A stretch of 64,000 nt of DNA, from positions 1 to 64,000 of the forward strand of contig NZ_CANMNK010000004.1 of NCBI RefSeq assembly GCF_947499265.1. Reading direction: 5' to 3'. Below, piece by piece: positions 17,985 to 27,270 of this stretch. Each line of letters begins with the position of its first letter. The stretch's first letter is position 1. The stretch comes from an uncultured Roseobacter sp. (lineage in GTDB: Bacteria; Pseudomonadota; Alphaproteobacteria; Rhodobacterales; Rhodobacteraceae). The position numbers and the translations under genes are program-made. The notes beneath the pieces are model-generated. The model was not told where the DNA came from. It saw only the letters and a program-made list of their open reading frames with translations, and did not search any database.

Positions 17985-18752
17985 TCATGATATTTCTGGG
18001 TGGTCCAGCATCCTTTCACAGAGCTTGTTGACACCCGCGTGCAGCAGGATCGTAAGAACAGCAAGTACAAGCAAGGCAGCAAACATAAGGTCGGTCTTGG
18101 CGCGGCCATTGGCCAGCAACATCAGATAGCCAAGCCCACGAGACGCGCCAACCCATTCGCCAATGATCGCCCCGATTGGGGCATACACTGCGGCAAGCCT
18201 GAGACCGGATGCAAAGCCCGGCAGCGCGGCCGGGATGCGCACGTGCAGCATGATGCGTGTGGGGCTTGCACCCATCACACGAGCCATACCCAGCCAGTCC
18301 TTGTTGGTGCGCATAAGCGCGTCGAAGAATGAGGATGTGACCGGGAAAAAGATGATTATGAGGGCCATCACAATCTTGGACCATAGCCCGAAGCCGAGCC
18401 ACAGCGTCAAGATGGGGGCCAAGGCAAAAACCGGCACCGACTGACTAAAAATGAGGATTGGCCTGACCAATGCCCGCGCCGTAGGAGATGCGACGAGCGC
18501 AATGGCCGTCATAAATCCAAGGATTGCACCAAGAACAAGCCCGATGAGAACTTCGGCCATCGTGATGAACGCGTGTTCGGCCAGCAACGCGCGGCTGGTC
18601 CAGATCGTCTCTGCAACCAGCATCGGAGGCGGCAGTATGAATCTGGGCACGCCTGTGCTCCAGACAACGGCCTGCCAAAGCGAAACAACAAGAAGCGTTG
18701 CTGCAAGCCCTGCGCGCCAACCGCTCACCGTGCGACCGGGAACCCAGCCCAC
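17985..18752 (-). CDS. thiX: ABC transporter permease for thiamine precursor
   Basis: A 255-residue permease with about six helices and the ABC coupling motif near residues 155-200 (RVMGASPTRIMLHVRIPAALPG, then GAIIGEWVGASRGLGYL). It completes the ThiXYZ importer with the binding protein at 20738-21676 and the ATPase at 19375-20097. Known members of this class carry the pyrimidine precursor formylamino-HMP or HMP. Last gene of the operon; its start overlaps the preceding tenA-like gene by 28 bases. Confidence 0.85.
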   Translation of the reverse strand: MGWVPGRTVSGWRAGLAATLLVVSLWQAVVWSTGVPRFILPPPMLVAETIWTSRALLAEHAFITMAEVLIGLVLGAILGFMTAIALVASPTARALVRPILIFSQSVPVFALAPILTLWLGFGLWSKIVMALIIIFFPVTSSFFDALMRTNKDWLGMARVMGASPTRIMLHVRIPAALPGFASGLRLAAVYAPIGAIIGEWVGASRGLGYLMLLANGRAKTDLMFAALLVLAVLTILLHAGVNKLCERMLDHPEIS

Positions 18753-19378
18753 GACGCATCGAAAAAGGCGCGTTCCAGGGCGACGGCTTTTGTAAATGTC
18801 GCTTGGACATCAGCGCGGGCGTCTTCATCGAGGCCAAGCCAGACAGCATCAAGCTGCTCGCGCAGATATGCGACCACGCCTGCAAAACCTTCGCCCGAAT
18901 GCAGGGTAATCCATTCCCCGAGCCAAAAGGGAAGGTCCTCTGCCTTGTCTTCAAATGGCGTGGCCCAATCCAGATATATCCATTCGGCCACGACCAGCAC
19001 CGACAGCATGATTTCGTAGCGACCAGAGCGGCGGGCCGCGTCCATCAGATCTTGAAAGGCCCGTGTTTCCGCGGCGACTTCGTTGGCTTGGGGCACGTCA
19101 AGCGCCTCCAACGCACGGAGGAAGTAGGTGTTCTCCGGTCCGCAGATCAGCCCAAGGAACTGTGCGCCCGGGACCGCATCGGCCAGACTGGGCGCACGAG
19201 CCACAGCAGAGGCAACCAGCCGCAAAAATCCTTCAACAAAAAGGTAATCCTGCTGCAGATAACCGGCCATCTTGTCCCGGTCCAATGTCCCATCTACCAG
19301 CGCATTGGTAAAAGCATGGGTCGTGGCGGCGTGCCAATCCTCAGAGGCCAGAGATTGAAGGGTATCTGTGGCGCTCAT
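18725..19378 (-). CDS. TenA-like protein, E type
   Basis: A 217-residue TenA-family helical protein. LQQDYLFVEGFLRL matches the family's conserved aspartate region. Where classical TenA has a catalytic cysteine, this one has VLVVAEWIYLDWATPF with glutamate, the pattern of the TenA_E subgroup. The family hydrolyses amino-pyrimidine or degraded thiamine compounds to salvage HMP. It is the second TenA in the operon; the C-type copy lies at 20073-20741. It overlaps the ATPase upstream by four bases. Confidence 0.8.
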   Translation of the reverse strand: MSATDTLQSLASEDWHAATTHAFTNALVDGTLDRDKMAGYLQQDYLFVEGFLRLVASAVARAPSLADAVPGAQFLGLICGPENTYFLRALEALDVPQANEVAAETRAFQDLMDAARRSGRYEIMLSVLVVAEWIYLDWATPFEDKAEDLPFWLGEWITLHSGEGFAGVVAYLREQLDAVWLGLDEDARADVQATFTKAVALERAFFDASWAGFPVAR

Positions 19379-20097
19379 AGCGGGCTCCTGAGGTCATTGA
19401 GAAGTTTCGTTTGCGTCGCAAGGACGTCTGGTGCGTCGATGGGGCGGGGAATAGGGCCGCTGGGTCCGGCGATGTCGATCAGGTCTAATGGCGTCATGAT
19501 TTTGATATGCTCGCCCAGCCGTGCTGCCTCAGCGGGGTCATGGGTCACGAGCAGGACAGAGCGGCCCTTTAAAAGCGACGCGGTGAGGTCCTGCATTTGC
19601 AGGCGTGTTAGCGCGTCGAGGGCTGAAAACGGCTCATCGAGCAACACGAGAGGGCAATCTTCGAGCAGGGTACGGGCCAGGGCCACCCGTTGCCTCTGCC
19701 CACCGGACAGCGCATGGGGCCGCTTTTGCGCATGCTCTTTCAGGCCAACTTGTTCCAGAAGCTGCGTTGCGCTCTCTGGATCTGGGTTCTCGCCGCGAAG
19801 GCGAGATCCAATCATCACGTTGTCCAGGGCACTCAGCCACGGCAAAAGGAGGTCGTGCTGCGCCATGAGGGCAACGCGGCCAGGATCCGTGATTTCGCCT
19901 TGAAAATCGACCGCATCCGCCAGACCTGCAAAGAGCTTGAGCACCGTAGATTTGCCAACCCCGCTGGCCCCCAGCAGGCAGGTCCATTTGTCGGGCTCCA
20001 AACACAGATCAAGGTGCGAAAAGACAGAAACGCCGCCAATGGTTGCAGACCCGTTTAGCCGCACAGCGTGCGTCACGGGGTCAGCCCCATGTCCCAA
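19375..20097 (-). CDS. thiZ: ABC transporter ATP-binding protein for thiamine precursor
   Basis: A 240-residue ABC ATPase. Walker A GASGVGKST, Q-loop MAQHD, signature LSGGQRQR, Walker B VLLDEP and switch histidine THD are all present. It energises the ThiXYZ-type importer with the neighbouring binding protein and permease. It overlaps tenA upstream by 25 bases and the second tenA downstream by four. Confidence 0.9.
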   Translation of the reverse strand: MGHGADPVTHAVRLNGSATIGGVSVFSHLDLCLEPDKWTCLLGASGVGKSTVLKLFAGLADAVDFQGEITDPGRVALMAQHDLLLPWLSALDNVMIGSRLRGENPDPESATQLLEQVGLKEHAQKRPHALSGGQRQRVALARTLLEDCPLVLLDEPFSALDALTRLQMQDLTASLLKGRSVLLVTHDPAEAARLGEHIKIMTPLDLIDIAGPSGPIPRPIDAPDVLATQTKLLNDLRSPL

Positions 20098-20741
20098 AAC
20101 CCGACCTCTAGCTTGGTTGCCGTCGCAAAACGGTTTTGAAGGGTGGACCAGCGGGGGCTTGATTGGGGGTCATCACCCAGTCTGCGCTGTACCGCCGCAT
20201 CAATCATCGCGCCGACATCCCGGCAGACCTGTTGATAGTCTTCACCGGCATAGGTGTTGATCCAGTCCGCATAGGTCGCGGAGGTCTTGGACGTCGCCAG
20301 CGCACTGCCAATTTCGCCATATCCCATGACGCAAGGCGCCAATGCCGCCAGCAGATCAAGCAAATCGCCCGAATGCCCCGCGTCCAGCACATAGCGCGTA
20401 TAGGCCAGATTCTCGGCGCGTTCTTCGGTTGCAAATAGTGTCGCCTCACCAATCCCGGCATCAGCACAGATTTTGATGTGCAGCGCGATTTCCTCGTTGA
20501 TCAGACCGTTCACGGTGCCTGCAGCCAATCGCATTTCCGCGACCGTATCAGCCTTGGTGACCGCAAGAGCCCAAGCGCGTGAGAAGTGGATCAGAAACAC
20601 GTAGTCCTGTTTGAGGTAGTGCAGGAACGCCTCGGGCGGCAATGTGCCCTCCCCAAGCCCCCGAACAAACGCATGCTGAGTGTAATCAGACCAAGCAGGG
20701 GTCGCCCCTCGCCAGTTTTCGAAAACGCGACCGTAACTCAT
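20073..20741 (-). CDS. tenA: TenA, thiaminase II-type (C type)
   Basis: A 222-residue TenA. The active-site aspartate is in LKQDYVFL, the catalytic cysteine in LAPCVMGYGEIG, and the C-terminal glutamate in LEVGFWDM. It releases HMP from aminopyrimidine or damaged thiamine, feeding ThiD. It overlaps the binding-protein gene by four bases. Confidence 0.92.
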   Translation of the reverse strand: MSYGRVFENWRGATPAWSDYTQHAFVRGLGEGTLPPEAFLHYLKQDYVFLIHFSRAWALAVTKADTVAEMRLAAGTVNGLINEEIALHIKICADAGIGEATLFATEERAENLAYTRYVLDAGHSGDLLDLLAALAPCVMGYGEIGSALATSKTSATYADWINTYAGEDYQQVCRDVGAMIDAAVQRRLGDDPQSSPRWSTLQNRFATATKLEVGFWDMGLTP

Positions 20742-21676
20742 TCCGCACCCAGATCGACCGCCAGCGCGGACACAGGGCGCGTCCCCTCGACCAAGCCACT
20801 GTCCGCCAGAAACTGCTCAAAGCGGCTGTAGCGGCCTTCATCCAGTGCTTCGGGGCGCAAGGCAAAGCGCGGCAGCGTGTCCACCCATGCCTTTGCGTTC
20901 AAGGCATCGTCCAATTCCGGGGCATAGCCCTTGAACAGGTCCCATGACGCCTCCGGGTTATTCACGATGTGCTGTGTCGCCAATTCTGTGGCGCGCAGGA
21001 AGCGGCGCACCTGATCTTTGTCCATCAGCTCGGAGTTGGTGACGTAGATCAACTCGTCATAGGTCGGCACACCCTCTTCCTCGACATAAAAGCACTTGCC
21101 CTCGACCCCTTCGATTTCCATCTGGTTCAATTCGAAATTCCGGTAGGCCCCAATCACCGCATCAACCTGACCGGACATCAGCGACGGGCTAAGTGAGAAA
21201 TTGACGTTTACCATCTCAACATCATCGAGACTGACACCGTGTTTGCCCAGCATCGCGGTTAGCACGGCCTCTTCCACACCGGCGACCGAGAAGCCGATCT
21301 TGGCCCCTTTCAACTGGCTGATGTCTTGAATGGGTCCATCTTTCAGGACTAGCAGACAGTTAAGAGGTGTCGCGACAAGCGTACCGACGCGGATCAGCGG
21401 CAGGCCCTCGGCGACTTGCAAGTGCTGGCTCGGCTGATAGCTGACGGCAATATCCCCTTGGCCCGCTGCGACCAGCTTCGGCGGGGCCGACGGGTCTGCC
21501 GGGGGGATGATCTCGACCTCAAGGTCTTGGTCGGCGAAATAGCCAAGCTCTTCGGCGACAATGATCGGGCCATGATCGGGGTTGATAAACCAATCCAGCA
21601 AGAGGGTTATCTTGTCTTGGGCATAGGCTGGCGCGGCGATCAGCAAAGCTGCGGCGCTGGTCAAAAGAACTTTCAT
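20738..21676 (-). CDS. thiY: ABC transporter substrate-binding protein, NMT1/ThiY-like
   Basis: About 312 residues started at MKVLLTSAAALLIAAPAYAQ, a signal peptide, after GGAGACCCAC. The NMT1/THI5-like fold is visible from LLLDWFINPDHGPI, YFADQDLEVEII and GDIAVSYQPSQHLQVAEGLP. It presumably binds a pyrimidine precursor such as formylamino-HMP in the periplasm. The ATPase and permease partners are downstream in the same operon. The frame is open far upstream into thiF, but the signal peptide fixes the start. Confidence 0.9.
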   Translation of the reverse strand: MKVLLTSAAALLIAAPAYAQDKITLLLDWFINPDHGPIIVAEELGYFADQDLEVEIIPPADPSAPPKLVAAGQGDIAVSYQPSQHLQVAEGLPLIRVGTLVATPLNCLLVLKDGPIQDISQLKGAKIGFSVAGVEEAVLTAMLGKHGVSLDDVEMVNVNFSLSPSLMSGQVDAVIGAYRNFELNQMEIEGVEGKCFYVEEEGVPTYDELIYVTNSELMDKDQVRRFLRATELATQHIVNNPEASWDLFKGYAPELDDALNAKAWVDTLPRFALRPEALDEGRYSRFEQFLADSGLVEGTRPVSALAVDLGAE

Positions 21677-21686
21677 GTGGGTCTCC

Positions 21687-22643
21687 TTAGTCTCCCAAAG
21701 CAAGGAGCTTGATCTCTCCTTGCCAGTGTTGCGACAGTCGCTCAGCCGCCTGCCAGGCGCGAAGCCCGCTGCGACAGGCCAAAACGGCACGTTTGTGATG
21801 TTTGGGTGTTGGCCCGTCCGGTCCAAATGCAGCAACGGAGGAGCGTATGGCTTCGGGCAGAGGTGGGCCGGTTTCATCGCGGGTACGCAGATCAACCAAA
21901 AAGTCGTCGGCGATAATTTCACAGGGCGCGATAAAGGCTGGGTTGGGCGCTGGATCGCGTGCGTTGTCAAAACGAAAACTCCCAAATCGCAAGGCGCGCG
22001 CGTCATACGTCACCAATTTGCCCAAGGGTGTGCGATCTCCAACAAGCAAGGCTATTGCCATCTGCGCCTGTAAGCTGCCAATCACACCAACGCTTGGGCC
22101 TAGAACCCCGTCGCTGTCGCAAGACCCAAGCTTTTCAGGGAGGTCGGGAAACACAGCACGCAGGCCCGGTTTGCCGCCGCAAAAGCCGCCGACATATCCT
22201 TCGGAACCGACGATGCTGGCGCTGATCAGCGGTTGGTCGGTTTCAAGGCAATGATCCGAGGCCATGTAGCTGACCGCAAAGCTGTCTGCGCAATCCAGCA
22301 GGAGATCAACACCGTTGCAGAGCGTTCCGATATTCGATGGATCAAGACGCATCACCACCGTTTCGAGGTCTACGTCACTGTTCAAAGCCGCCAGGCTGCG
22401 CGCCGCCACTTCTGTCTTGGGTTGGCCAATGTCAGCTTCGCGGAACAGGGTCTGGCGGTGCAGGTTGCTGAGGCTAACCACATCCGCATCCACCAAACGG
22501 ACATGGCCCACGCCCGCCCCAACAAGGTATTGCAAGACAGGGACCGCCAAGCCGCCAGCACCGATCACAAGAACGCGGCTTTCGGCTAGACGCCGCTGCG
22601 CGTCGGGCCCAAGCACGGCTGTTTGGCGGGCGTAGCGGGTCAT
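21687..22643 (-). CDS. thiF: ThiF/MoeB-type adenylyltransferase with rhodanese-like tail
   Basis: About 318 residues started at [13 protein letters not shown]. The adenylation core has VIGAGGLAVPVLQYLVGAGVG (nucleotide loop), LHRQTLF and the catalytic-cysteine region GSCDSDGVLGPSVGVIGSLQA. The last 90 residues contain LVDLRTRDETG and VLACRSGLRAWQAAERL, a rhodanese-like domain with a cysteine loop. It adenylates the C-terminal glycine of ThiS so that sulfur can be transferred for thiazole synthesis. ThiS is four genes upstream-to-middle in the same operon. Confidence 0.88.
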   Translation of the reverse strand: MTRYARQTAVLGPDAQRRLAESRVLVIGAGGLAVPVLQYLVGAGVGHVRLVDADVVSLSNLHRQTLFREADIGQPKTEVAARSLAALNSDVDLETVVMRLDPSNIGTLCNGVDLLLDCADSFAVSYMASDHCLETDQPLISASIVGSEGYVGGFCGGKPGLRAVFPDLPEKLGSCDSDGVLGPSVGVIGSLQAQMAIALLVGDRTPLGKLVTYDARALRFGSFRFDNARDPAPNPAFIAPCEIIADDFLVDLRTRDETGPPLPEAIRSSVAAFGPDGPTPKHHKRAVLACRSGLRAWQAAERLSQHWQGEIKLLALGD

Positions 22644-23236
22644 GCGCAGGCGTCCAACCACGCGCGCACTCGTGCATCGGGATCAGCGTTCAGGGTGATG
22701 TCTGTCACGGCAGAAACGATATCGGCGCCAGCGGCAAAAGCCCCGGGGGCGCGTTCAACGCTCATCCCTCCAATGGCAACAAGAGGCGTTTCGCCTATGC
22801 GTTCTTTCCACGTGGTCAGTTTTTCAACCCCTTGCTCGTGCCATTTCATCTTCTTGAGGATGGTTGGATAGACCGGGCCCAGCGCCACATAGTCGGGTGC
22901 AAGGGCCAAGGCGCGGTCAAGTTCGGCATCATCATGGGTCGAGACGCCCAGCTTCAATCCCGCCTCACGGATCGCGGTCACATCGGCAATGTCCAAGTCT
23001 TCTTGGCCCAGATGCACCCAGTCGCAGCCCAGTTCGATAGCCAACTGCCAGTGGTCATTGACCACAAGCACAGCATCATGCGCGCGGCAAAGATCGCGGG
23101 CCTCAGTCAGCTGTGCCCTTAGAATATCACCCGGTTTCTCTTTGATCCTGAGCTGTACAAGTTTGACCCCCAAGGGCGACATCCGGCGCAACCATGCAAC
23201 ATCATCGAAGATGGGGTAAAAGCGGGAGAGGGTCAT
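22640..23236 (-). CDS. thiE: Thiamine phosphate synthase
   Basis: A 198-residue TIM-barrel enzyme that joins HMP pyrophosphate to thiazole phosphate to form thiamine phosphate. The motifs [43 protein letters not shown] and [12 protein letters not shown] match the family. It overlaps thiG by four bases upstream and thiF by four downstream. Confidence 0.9.
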   Translation of the reverse strand: MTLSRFYPIFDDVAWLRRMSPLGVKLVQLRIKEKPGDILRAQLTEARDLCRAHDAVLVVNDHWQLAIELGCDWVHLGQEDLDIADVTAIREAGLKLGVSTHDDAELDRALALAPDYVALGPVYPTILKKMKWHEQGVEKLTTWKERIGETPLVAIGGMSVERAPGAFAAGADIVSAVTDITLNADPDARVRAWLDACA

Positions 23237-24003
23237 AGAAACGCTTTTCCTAGCACAGGGGTCGAGGGTGCGGCCATGTCGCGCGGCTCCATCGGGTCGG
23301 CTTCAGCCGCCAACGCACCGGCCTCAACCGCGCGGGCAAACCCTTCGGCCATCGCAGCAGGATCACCCGCCTTGGCGACAGCCGTGTTCAGCAATACGGC
23401 GTCATATCCTAACTCAATCGCATGCGCGGCCTGAGACGGAAGGCCAAGGCCCGCGTCAACGACCAGCGAAATCTCGGGGAAATGCGCGCGAAGGCTGCGC
23501 AGCCCATAGATGTTGTTCAACCCCAGGCCGGTGCCAATTGGCGCGCCCCAAGGCATGAGGACCTTGCAGCCCACTTGGACAAGGCGTTCGCACAGCACCA
23601 AGTCCTCGGTGCAATAGGGAAAGACCTCGAACCCATCATCAGTCAGTTGCGCTGCCGCTTCGACCAGACCGAACGGATCGGGTTGCAGCGTGTCGGCGTG
23701 GCCGATGACCTCTAGCTTGATCCAGTTCGTATCGAACAATTCACGGGCCATCTGCGCTGTGGTGATGGCCTCGCGGACGGAATGGCACCCGGCGGTGTTG
23801 GGCAATACCGCGACGCCAAGGTCTTGGATCAACGCCCAAAAATCTTGCCCAGCCTTTTCACCACCGGCCTCGCGCCGTACGGAAACCGTCGCAATCCCGG
23901 CATCTGATCGGCGAAATGCATCGGCAAGAATGGCGGGCGATGGATATTGCGCGGTCCCCAGCATCAAACGCGACGCAATCTCTTTTCCGTAGAACGTGGG
24001 CAT
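23233..24003 (-). CDS. thiG: Thiazole synthase
   Basis: About 256 residues started at [41 protein letters not shown] contains the Schiff-base lysine region, and [17 protein letters not shown] and [31 protein letters not shown] are diagnostic. It makes the thiazole ring from deoxyxylulose phosphate, dehydroglycine and ThiS thiocarboxylate. Starts one base after the thiS stop. Confidence 0.93.
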   Translation of the reverse strand: MPTFYGKEIASRLMLGTAQYPSPAILADAFRRSDAGIATVSVRREAGGEKAGQDFWALIQDLGVAVLPNTAGCHSVREAITTAQMARELFDTNWIKLEVIGHADTLQPDPFGLVEAAAQLTDDGFEVFPYCTEDLVLCERLVQVGCKVLMPWGAPIGTGLGLNNIYGLRSLRAHFPEISLVVDAGLGLPSQAAHAIELGYDAVLLNTAVAKAGDPAAMAEGFARAVEAGALAAEADPMEPRDMAAPSTPVLGKAFL

Positions 24004-24004
24004 C

Positions 24005-24202
24005 TCAGCCCCCCTGCCTTGGGGCAACGATCTCAATCCGGTCACCGTCGGTCAAAGCCTGCGTCTCGCGCAGCGCCTTGGGGACAAACGCCTCATTTAG
24101 GGACGTGGCAACCTTTGCATCGCCTTTCCCCAATTCGGCCAGCAAATCCGCCAAGTTTGGTGATCCAGTTTCCACGGCTTCACCGTTCACGATGATCTTC
24201 AT
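24005..24202 (-). CDS. thiS: Sulfur carrier protein ThiS
   Basis: A 65-residue ubiquitin-like carrier started at [21 protein letters not shown] and ending [11 protein letters not shown]. The C-terminal Gly-Gly carries the thiocarboxylate. It overlaps thiO by 23 bases. Confidence 0.92.
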   Translation of the reverse strand: MKIIVNGEAVETGSPNLADLLAELGKGDAKVATSLNEAFVPKALRETQALTDGDRIEIVAPRQGG

Positions 24203-25160
24203 ACCAAACCTCCGGTGTTTTGCCCTCAAGCACTAAATCAGCTGTCATGCACGCCAGCGCGGGGGCCAGCAAGAACCCGTGCCGAAACAGCCCATTTGCA
24301 TAGATGCGATCGTTGAGATGGCGAATGCGCGGTTGATTGTCAGGAAACGCGGGACGTGCATCCACGCCGATTTCCAGCAGTTCTGCTTCGCCAAAGGCGG
24401 GATGGAGCGCGTAGGCTGCGTTCATCAACTCCATCACCGAGCGCAGTGTCGCGCGGTTGCGCTCGCCGCTTTCGATCTGGGTTGCGCCCAAAATGAAGAC
24501 GCCATCCCCGCGCGGCACGATGTAAAGCGGAAAGCGTGGGTGCAGCAGTCGCACAGGGCGGGAAAGCGATACATCCTTGCAGAGGACCACCAGCATCTCA
24601 CCTTTGACCCCGCGCAGATCCGCCAAGGTGTCGCTCGCCACAAGCCCTCGGCAATCGATGATTTGCCCCTTGATTTCGTTGACAAAGGAAACGCCGTTCT
24701 GAGGAAGTCGCGCATGGACGGTGGCCAACGTGGCGCGGGGATCAAGGTGGGCTTCTTCTTCAATGAAAAGCGCTTTGGCGAAGTGATCCGCCAAATGTGG
24801 CTCAAGCGCGTTTATCGCCTTGCGGTCCAAGCTTCGAGCATTTGGCGCACGGCGGGCAAAAGTGGTCAATTCGCTTTGATCGCGTCCCAAAGCAACCACG
24901 AGTGTTCCCTTACGCGAGACCTCCGCCCCATGGCGTTCCCACCAATCAGCAGCCTTGCGGCCCTGCCGTACGACCTCTGGCTCGGCGCTGACCCCCTCGC
25001 AATCGGGTGCCAACATGCCACCGGCCCACCATGAGCAAGCGTGTTCTCCAGGGGCACCCTTGGGATCAAAAATGGTCACTTGCGCGCCGCGCGATGACAG
25101 CTCTGCCGCCATAGCGAGGCCGCAGACACCGCCGCCCAATATGGTGAACGCATCACTCAT
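24180..25160 (-). CDS. thiO: Glycine oxidase ThiO
   Basis: A 326-residue FAD-dependent amine oxidase. The dinucleotide motif is FTILGGGVCGLAMAAELSSRGAQVTIFD, and the C-terminal FAD contacts are in YANGLFRHGFLLAPALA. It oxidises glycine to the dehydroglycine used by ThiG, which fits an aerobic organism. It overlaps thiD by four bases. Confidence 0.9.
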   Translation of the reverse strand: MSDAFTILGGGVCGLAMAAELSSRGAQVTIFDPKGAPGEHACSWWAGGMLAPDCEGVSAEPEVVRQGRKAADWWERHGAEVSRKGTLVVALGRDQSELTTFARRAPNARSLDRKAINALEPHLADHFAKALFIEEEAHLDPRATLATVHARLPQNGVSFVNEIKGQIIDCRGLVASDTLADLRGVKGEMLVVLCKDVSLSRPVRLLHPRFPLYIVPRGDGVFILGATQIESGERNRATLRSVMELMNAAYALHPAFGEAELLEIGVDARPAFPDNQPRIRHLNDRIYANGLFRHGFLLAPALACMTADLVLEGKTPEVWYEDHRER

Positions 25161-25936
25161 GTCCAGAGCGCGTGGAAGTGGTGAACAGGGCCATGACCGT
25201 GCCCGACCTCCAGCATATCCGCCTGCACAATTGCCTGATGCAACCAGTTATGCGCGCGCGTGACAGAAGCTTCCAAGGTCAGACCTTGGGCGAGGCATGC
25301 GGCAATCGCGGACGAGAAGGAGCATCCCGTGCCGTGCGTGTTGTCCGTTTCAACACGATGCGCCGAAAACTCATGCGTTGCATCGCGCGTCACCAAAGCA
25401 TCGACGCATGTCGCTCCTTCGGCATGCCCGCCTTTCATCAGGACGGCCCGCGCGCCAAGATCCAATAACCGGGCAGATTGTTGTTGGAGTGTCCCGACAC
25501 CAACAAGCTTTTCCGCTTCGGGCAAGTTCGGTGTGAGCAGGGTTGCGCGTGGGATCAGCTGTGTTGTCAAGGCATCAATCGCACTATCGGCCAGAAGCGT
25601 ATCGCCGGACTTTGCGACCATCACAGGATCAAGCACGACCGGGCCCGAAAAGCTGCTGAGCGCTTCGGCCACGACCTGGATCAAGGAAGGTGTCCCCAAC
25701 ATTCCGATCTTGATTGCGTGAATGTCGATGTCGTCCAGAGTGGCCTTTATTTGCGCAGCAACGATTTCATCCGGCACAGCGTGGATGGCGGTAACGGCTT
25801 GCGTATTTTGGGCTGTAATGGCAGTGACGACAGACGCGCCATAGACACCCATCGCGGCAAAGGATTTCAGATCAGCCTGAATGCCCGCACCGCCGCCCGA
25901 ATCCGAGCCCGCAATTGTCAGAGCTTTGGCTATCAC
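25157..25936 (-). CDS. thiD: HMP/HMP-phosphate kinase
   Basis: A 259-residue ribokinase-fold kinase that phosphorylates HMP twice. ALTIAGSDSGGGAGIQADLK, DPVMVAKSGDTLL, LMKGGHAEG and DNTHGTGCSFSSAIAACLA are diagnostic. It starts with GTG at 25936 (GTGATAGCC). It is first in the operon and follows a TPP riboswitch whose expression-platform hairpin overlaps its ribosome site. Confidence 0.93.
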   Translation of the reverse strand: MIAKALTIAGSDSGGGAGIQADLKSFAAMGVYGASVVTAITAQNTQAVTAIHAVPDEIVAAQIKATLDDIDIHAIKIGMLGTPSLIQVVAEALSSFSGPVVLDPVMVAKSGDTLLADSAIDALTTQLIPRATLLTPNLPEAEKLVGVGTLQQQSARLLDLGARAVLMKGGHAEGATCVDALVTRDATHEFSAHRVETDNTHGTGCSFSSAIAACLAQGLTLEASVTRAHNWLHQAIVQADMLEVGHGHGPVHHFHALWT

Positions 25937-25941
25937 TTTAC

Positions 25942-25978
25942 CAACACCTCAGTTGTGCGGCTCGAAACTGGTGTTGGA
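25942..25978 (-). promoter_or_regulatory. Hairpin covering the thiD ribosome site
   Basis: On the minus strand CCAACACC (from 25971-25978) pairs with GGTGTTGG (from 25942-25949), leaving a 21-base loop. The GAGGTG ribosome site of thiD lies in the 3' arm, six to eight bases before the GTG start. This looks like the translational output of the TPP riboswitch. Confidence 0.65.
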
Positions 25979-26009
25979 AACTATACGGGCGGTCTTATAC
26001 GCCATTGCT

Positions 26010-26090
26010 GTTTCCTCCGCCGGTCCTAACCGGTTCAGGTTCAATGGGTCCGCGAAAAACGCATCTCAGCCCGGAACTGGGCACCCCAAC
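26010..26090 (-). promoter_or_regulatory. TPP riboswitch (THI box)
   Basis: Read on the minus strand the sequence contains GGGGTGCC, then GGGCTGAGATGCG, then TTGAACCTGAACCGG and AGGACCGGCGGAGGAAACA. These are the conserved parts of the thiamine pyrophosphate aptamer in the right order and spacing. It lies 74 bases upstream of thiD and should switch off the whole eleven-gene operon when TPP is abundant. Confidence 0.93.
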
Positions 26091-26099
26091 AGATCTAAG

Positions 26100-26679
26100 C
26101 GCTTACTAAATTATAGTTATGACGTCGTCAATCGCGCCATCTTGGATGATACAGAGTATCGCGAAAACAACACTCTCCACTATCCGAACTTGAAATGGTG
26201 AAACTTCGATCAGTGCAGTGCAACTGTCGATGGGGGCACTGTGCCAGAACGACCGCTTTTCCCGCCGCGTCGCAGCACACTAAACCGCGCGCCCAGAAAG
26301 ATTGTCTTGCTGCGTGCGCGCGCAGCACGAGACAGATAAAGTCTGGGTTGGACTCGTAACGGACGTCAGAAGCGTTGCAGGATCCAAGTCCATTATGACC
26401 CGTCGCCTAGCTTCGGCCCTAAGTGGACCTTGGCCGTTTTTTCATATGCTGCGGTGCGGCCCGCCAGACCGGACTTTCGCTGCGAGAACAGAACCAGGCT
26501 ACGTTTGGATTCACGGCTTGCGGGACAAAGTAGCCGTCGAGTGACAGTCGGGTTCTTTACATGGATTTAGAACGCATGGAATGGCATCAGGCTCGTCGGG
26601 CGCTATTCTGCAAAGTTCAATCTACGTTGCGGCAGACGTAGGTTCATACCCCGCTCGCCGCAACAATTGTTTACGCAGC
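26100..26679. other. Intergenic, carries one repeat copy
   Basis: About 580 bases upstream of the thiamine operon and behind the AhpD-like gene. It should hold the thi promoter. An open frame on the plus strand has no family features. One copy of the dispersed repeat lies at 26440-26490. A TTCATACCCCGC stretch near 26645 is tRNA-arm-like, but no cloverleaf can be drawn. Confidence 0.4.
26440..26490 (-). repeat. Dispersed intergenic repeat copy
   Basis: Reverse complement reads CGCAGCGAAAGTCCGGTC then TGGCGGGCCGCACCGCAGCAT, matching the other copies over most of their length. Confidence 0.6.
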
Positions 26680-27228
26680 TTATGAGCCGCTGTGCGTCCA
26701 CGTAAATTGAGTGAATGCAGGATCCACTGGTGTTTGAGCGATGTGGTTGGTGTAGTTGCTCAGGACCTTTTGCGCCACGCCGAGGATGACCTCAAGGACC
26801 TGCTGCTCGCCATATCCGGCGGCATAGAATGCGTCCAAGTCAGCTTGGGTAACATGACCGCGATTGCGAACAACAACCAGTGTGAAGGTGCGCAGGGCTT
26901 CCAACTTGGCGTCATTCAAAGGTTCCTAGTTGCGCAGCGCCTCGTTCAGGTCAGGATCGACATTCATCATGCCTGCGAGCGCAGTGTGGGCCGGGACGCA
27001 GTAGGTGCATTCATGTTCAACATTGATGGTCTGCCAGACAACAGTCTGCTCTTTTGCGTTGAAGCTGGTTTTTTGGAAGGCCTGATGGATGGCACCGTAT
27101 GTTTTGAACAGTTGGGGCGCACCAGCCATGACTTGATACAAGCCAGGTGTAAATCCAAAGGTCTTTTCGGTCTGAGCCAGCATGTCTTTTGATGCTTCTG
27201 GTGCGGTCTCAACGGTGAGTCGGGTCAT
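26680..27228 (-). pseudogene. AhpD-like/carboxymuconolactone decarboxylase family gene with in-frame TAG
   Basis: An all-helical AhpD-superfamily protein started at MTRLTVETAPEASKDML (an upstream ATG at 27243 also fits). The redox site EHECTYCVPAHT has the CxxC and histidine of alkylhydroperoxidase-like members. The frame reaches TAG at 26926-26928 after DLNEALRN. The same frame then continues EPLNDAKLEALRTFTL through HSGS at 26680, which is the normal second half. Total about 183 codons is a usual length. As with cydB, one amber codon breaks an otherwise sound gene. Its downstream neighbour on the same strand is the thiamine riboswitch region. Confidence 0.8.
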
Positions 27229-27270
27229 TGGGGAGTTCTCCATTTGCTAAGTGGTTGGGGAGGGATTGGG

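Noticed and set aside
18698..19903. 401-codon frame opposite the tenA and thiZ genes
   Set aside because: Antisense to strongly supported thiamine genes and lacking any motif.
26302..26544. 80-codon frame upstream of the thiamine operon
   Set aside because: Overlaps a dispersed repeat copy and has no ribosome site or family pattern.
26600..26680. tRNA-like or tmRNA-like 3' arm
   Set aside because: Only the TTCATACCCCGC stretch resembles a T arm; no acceptor or anticodon stem can be paired.
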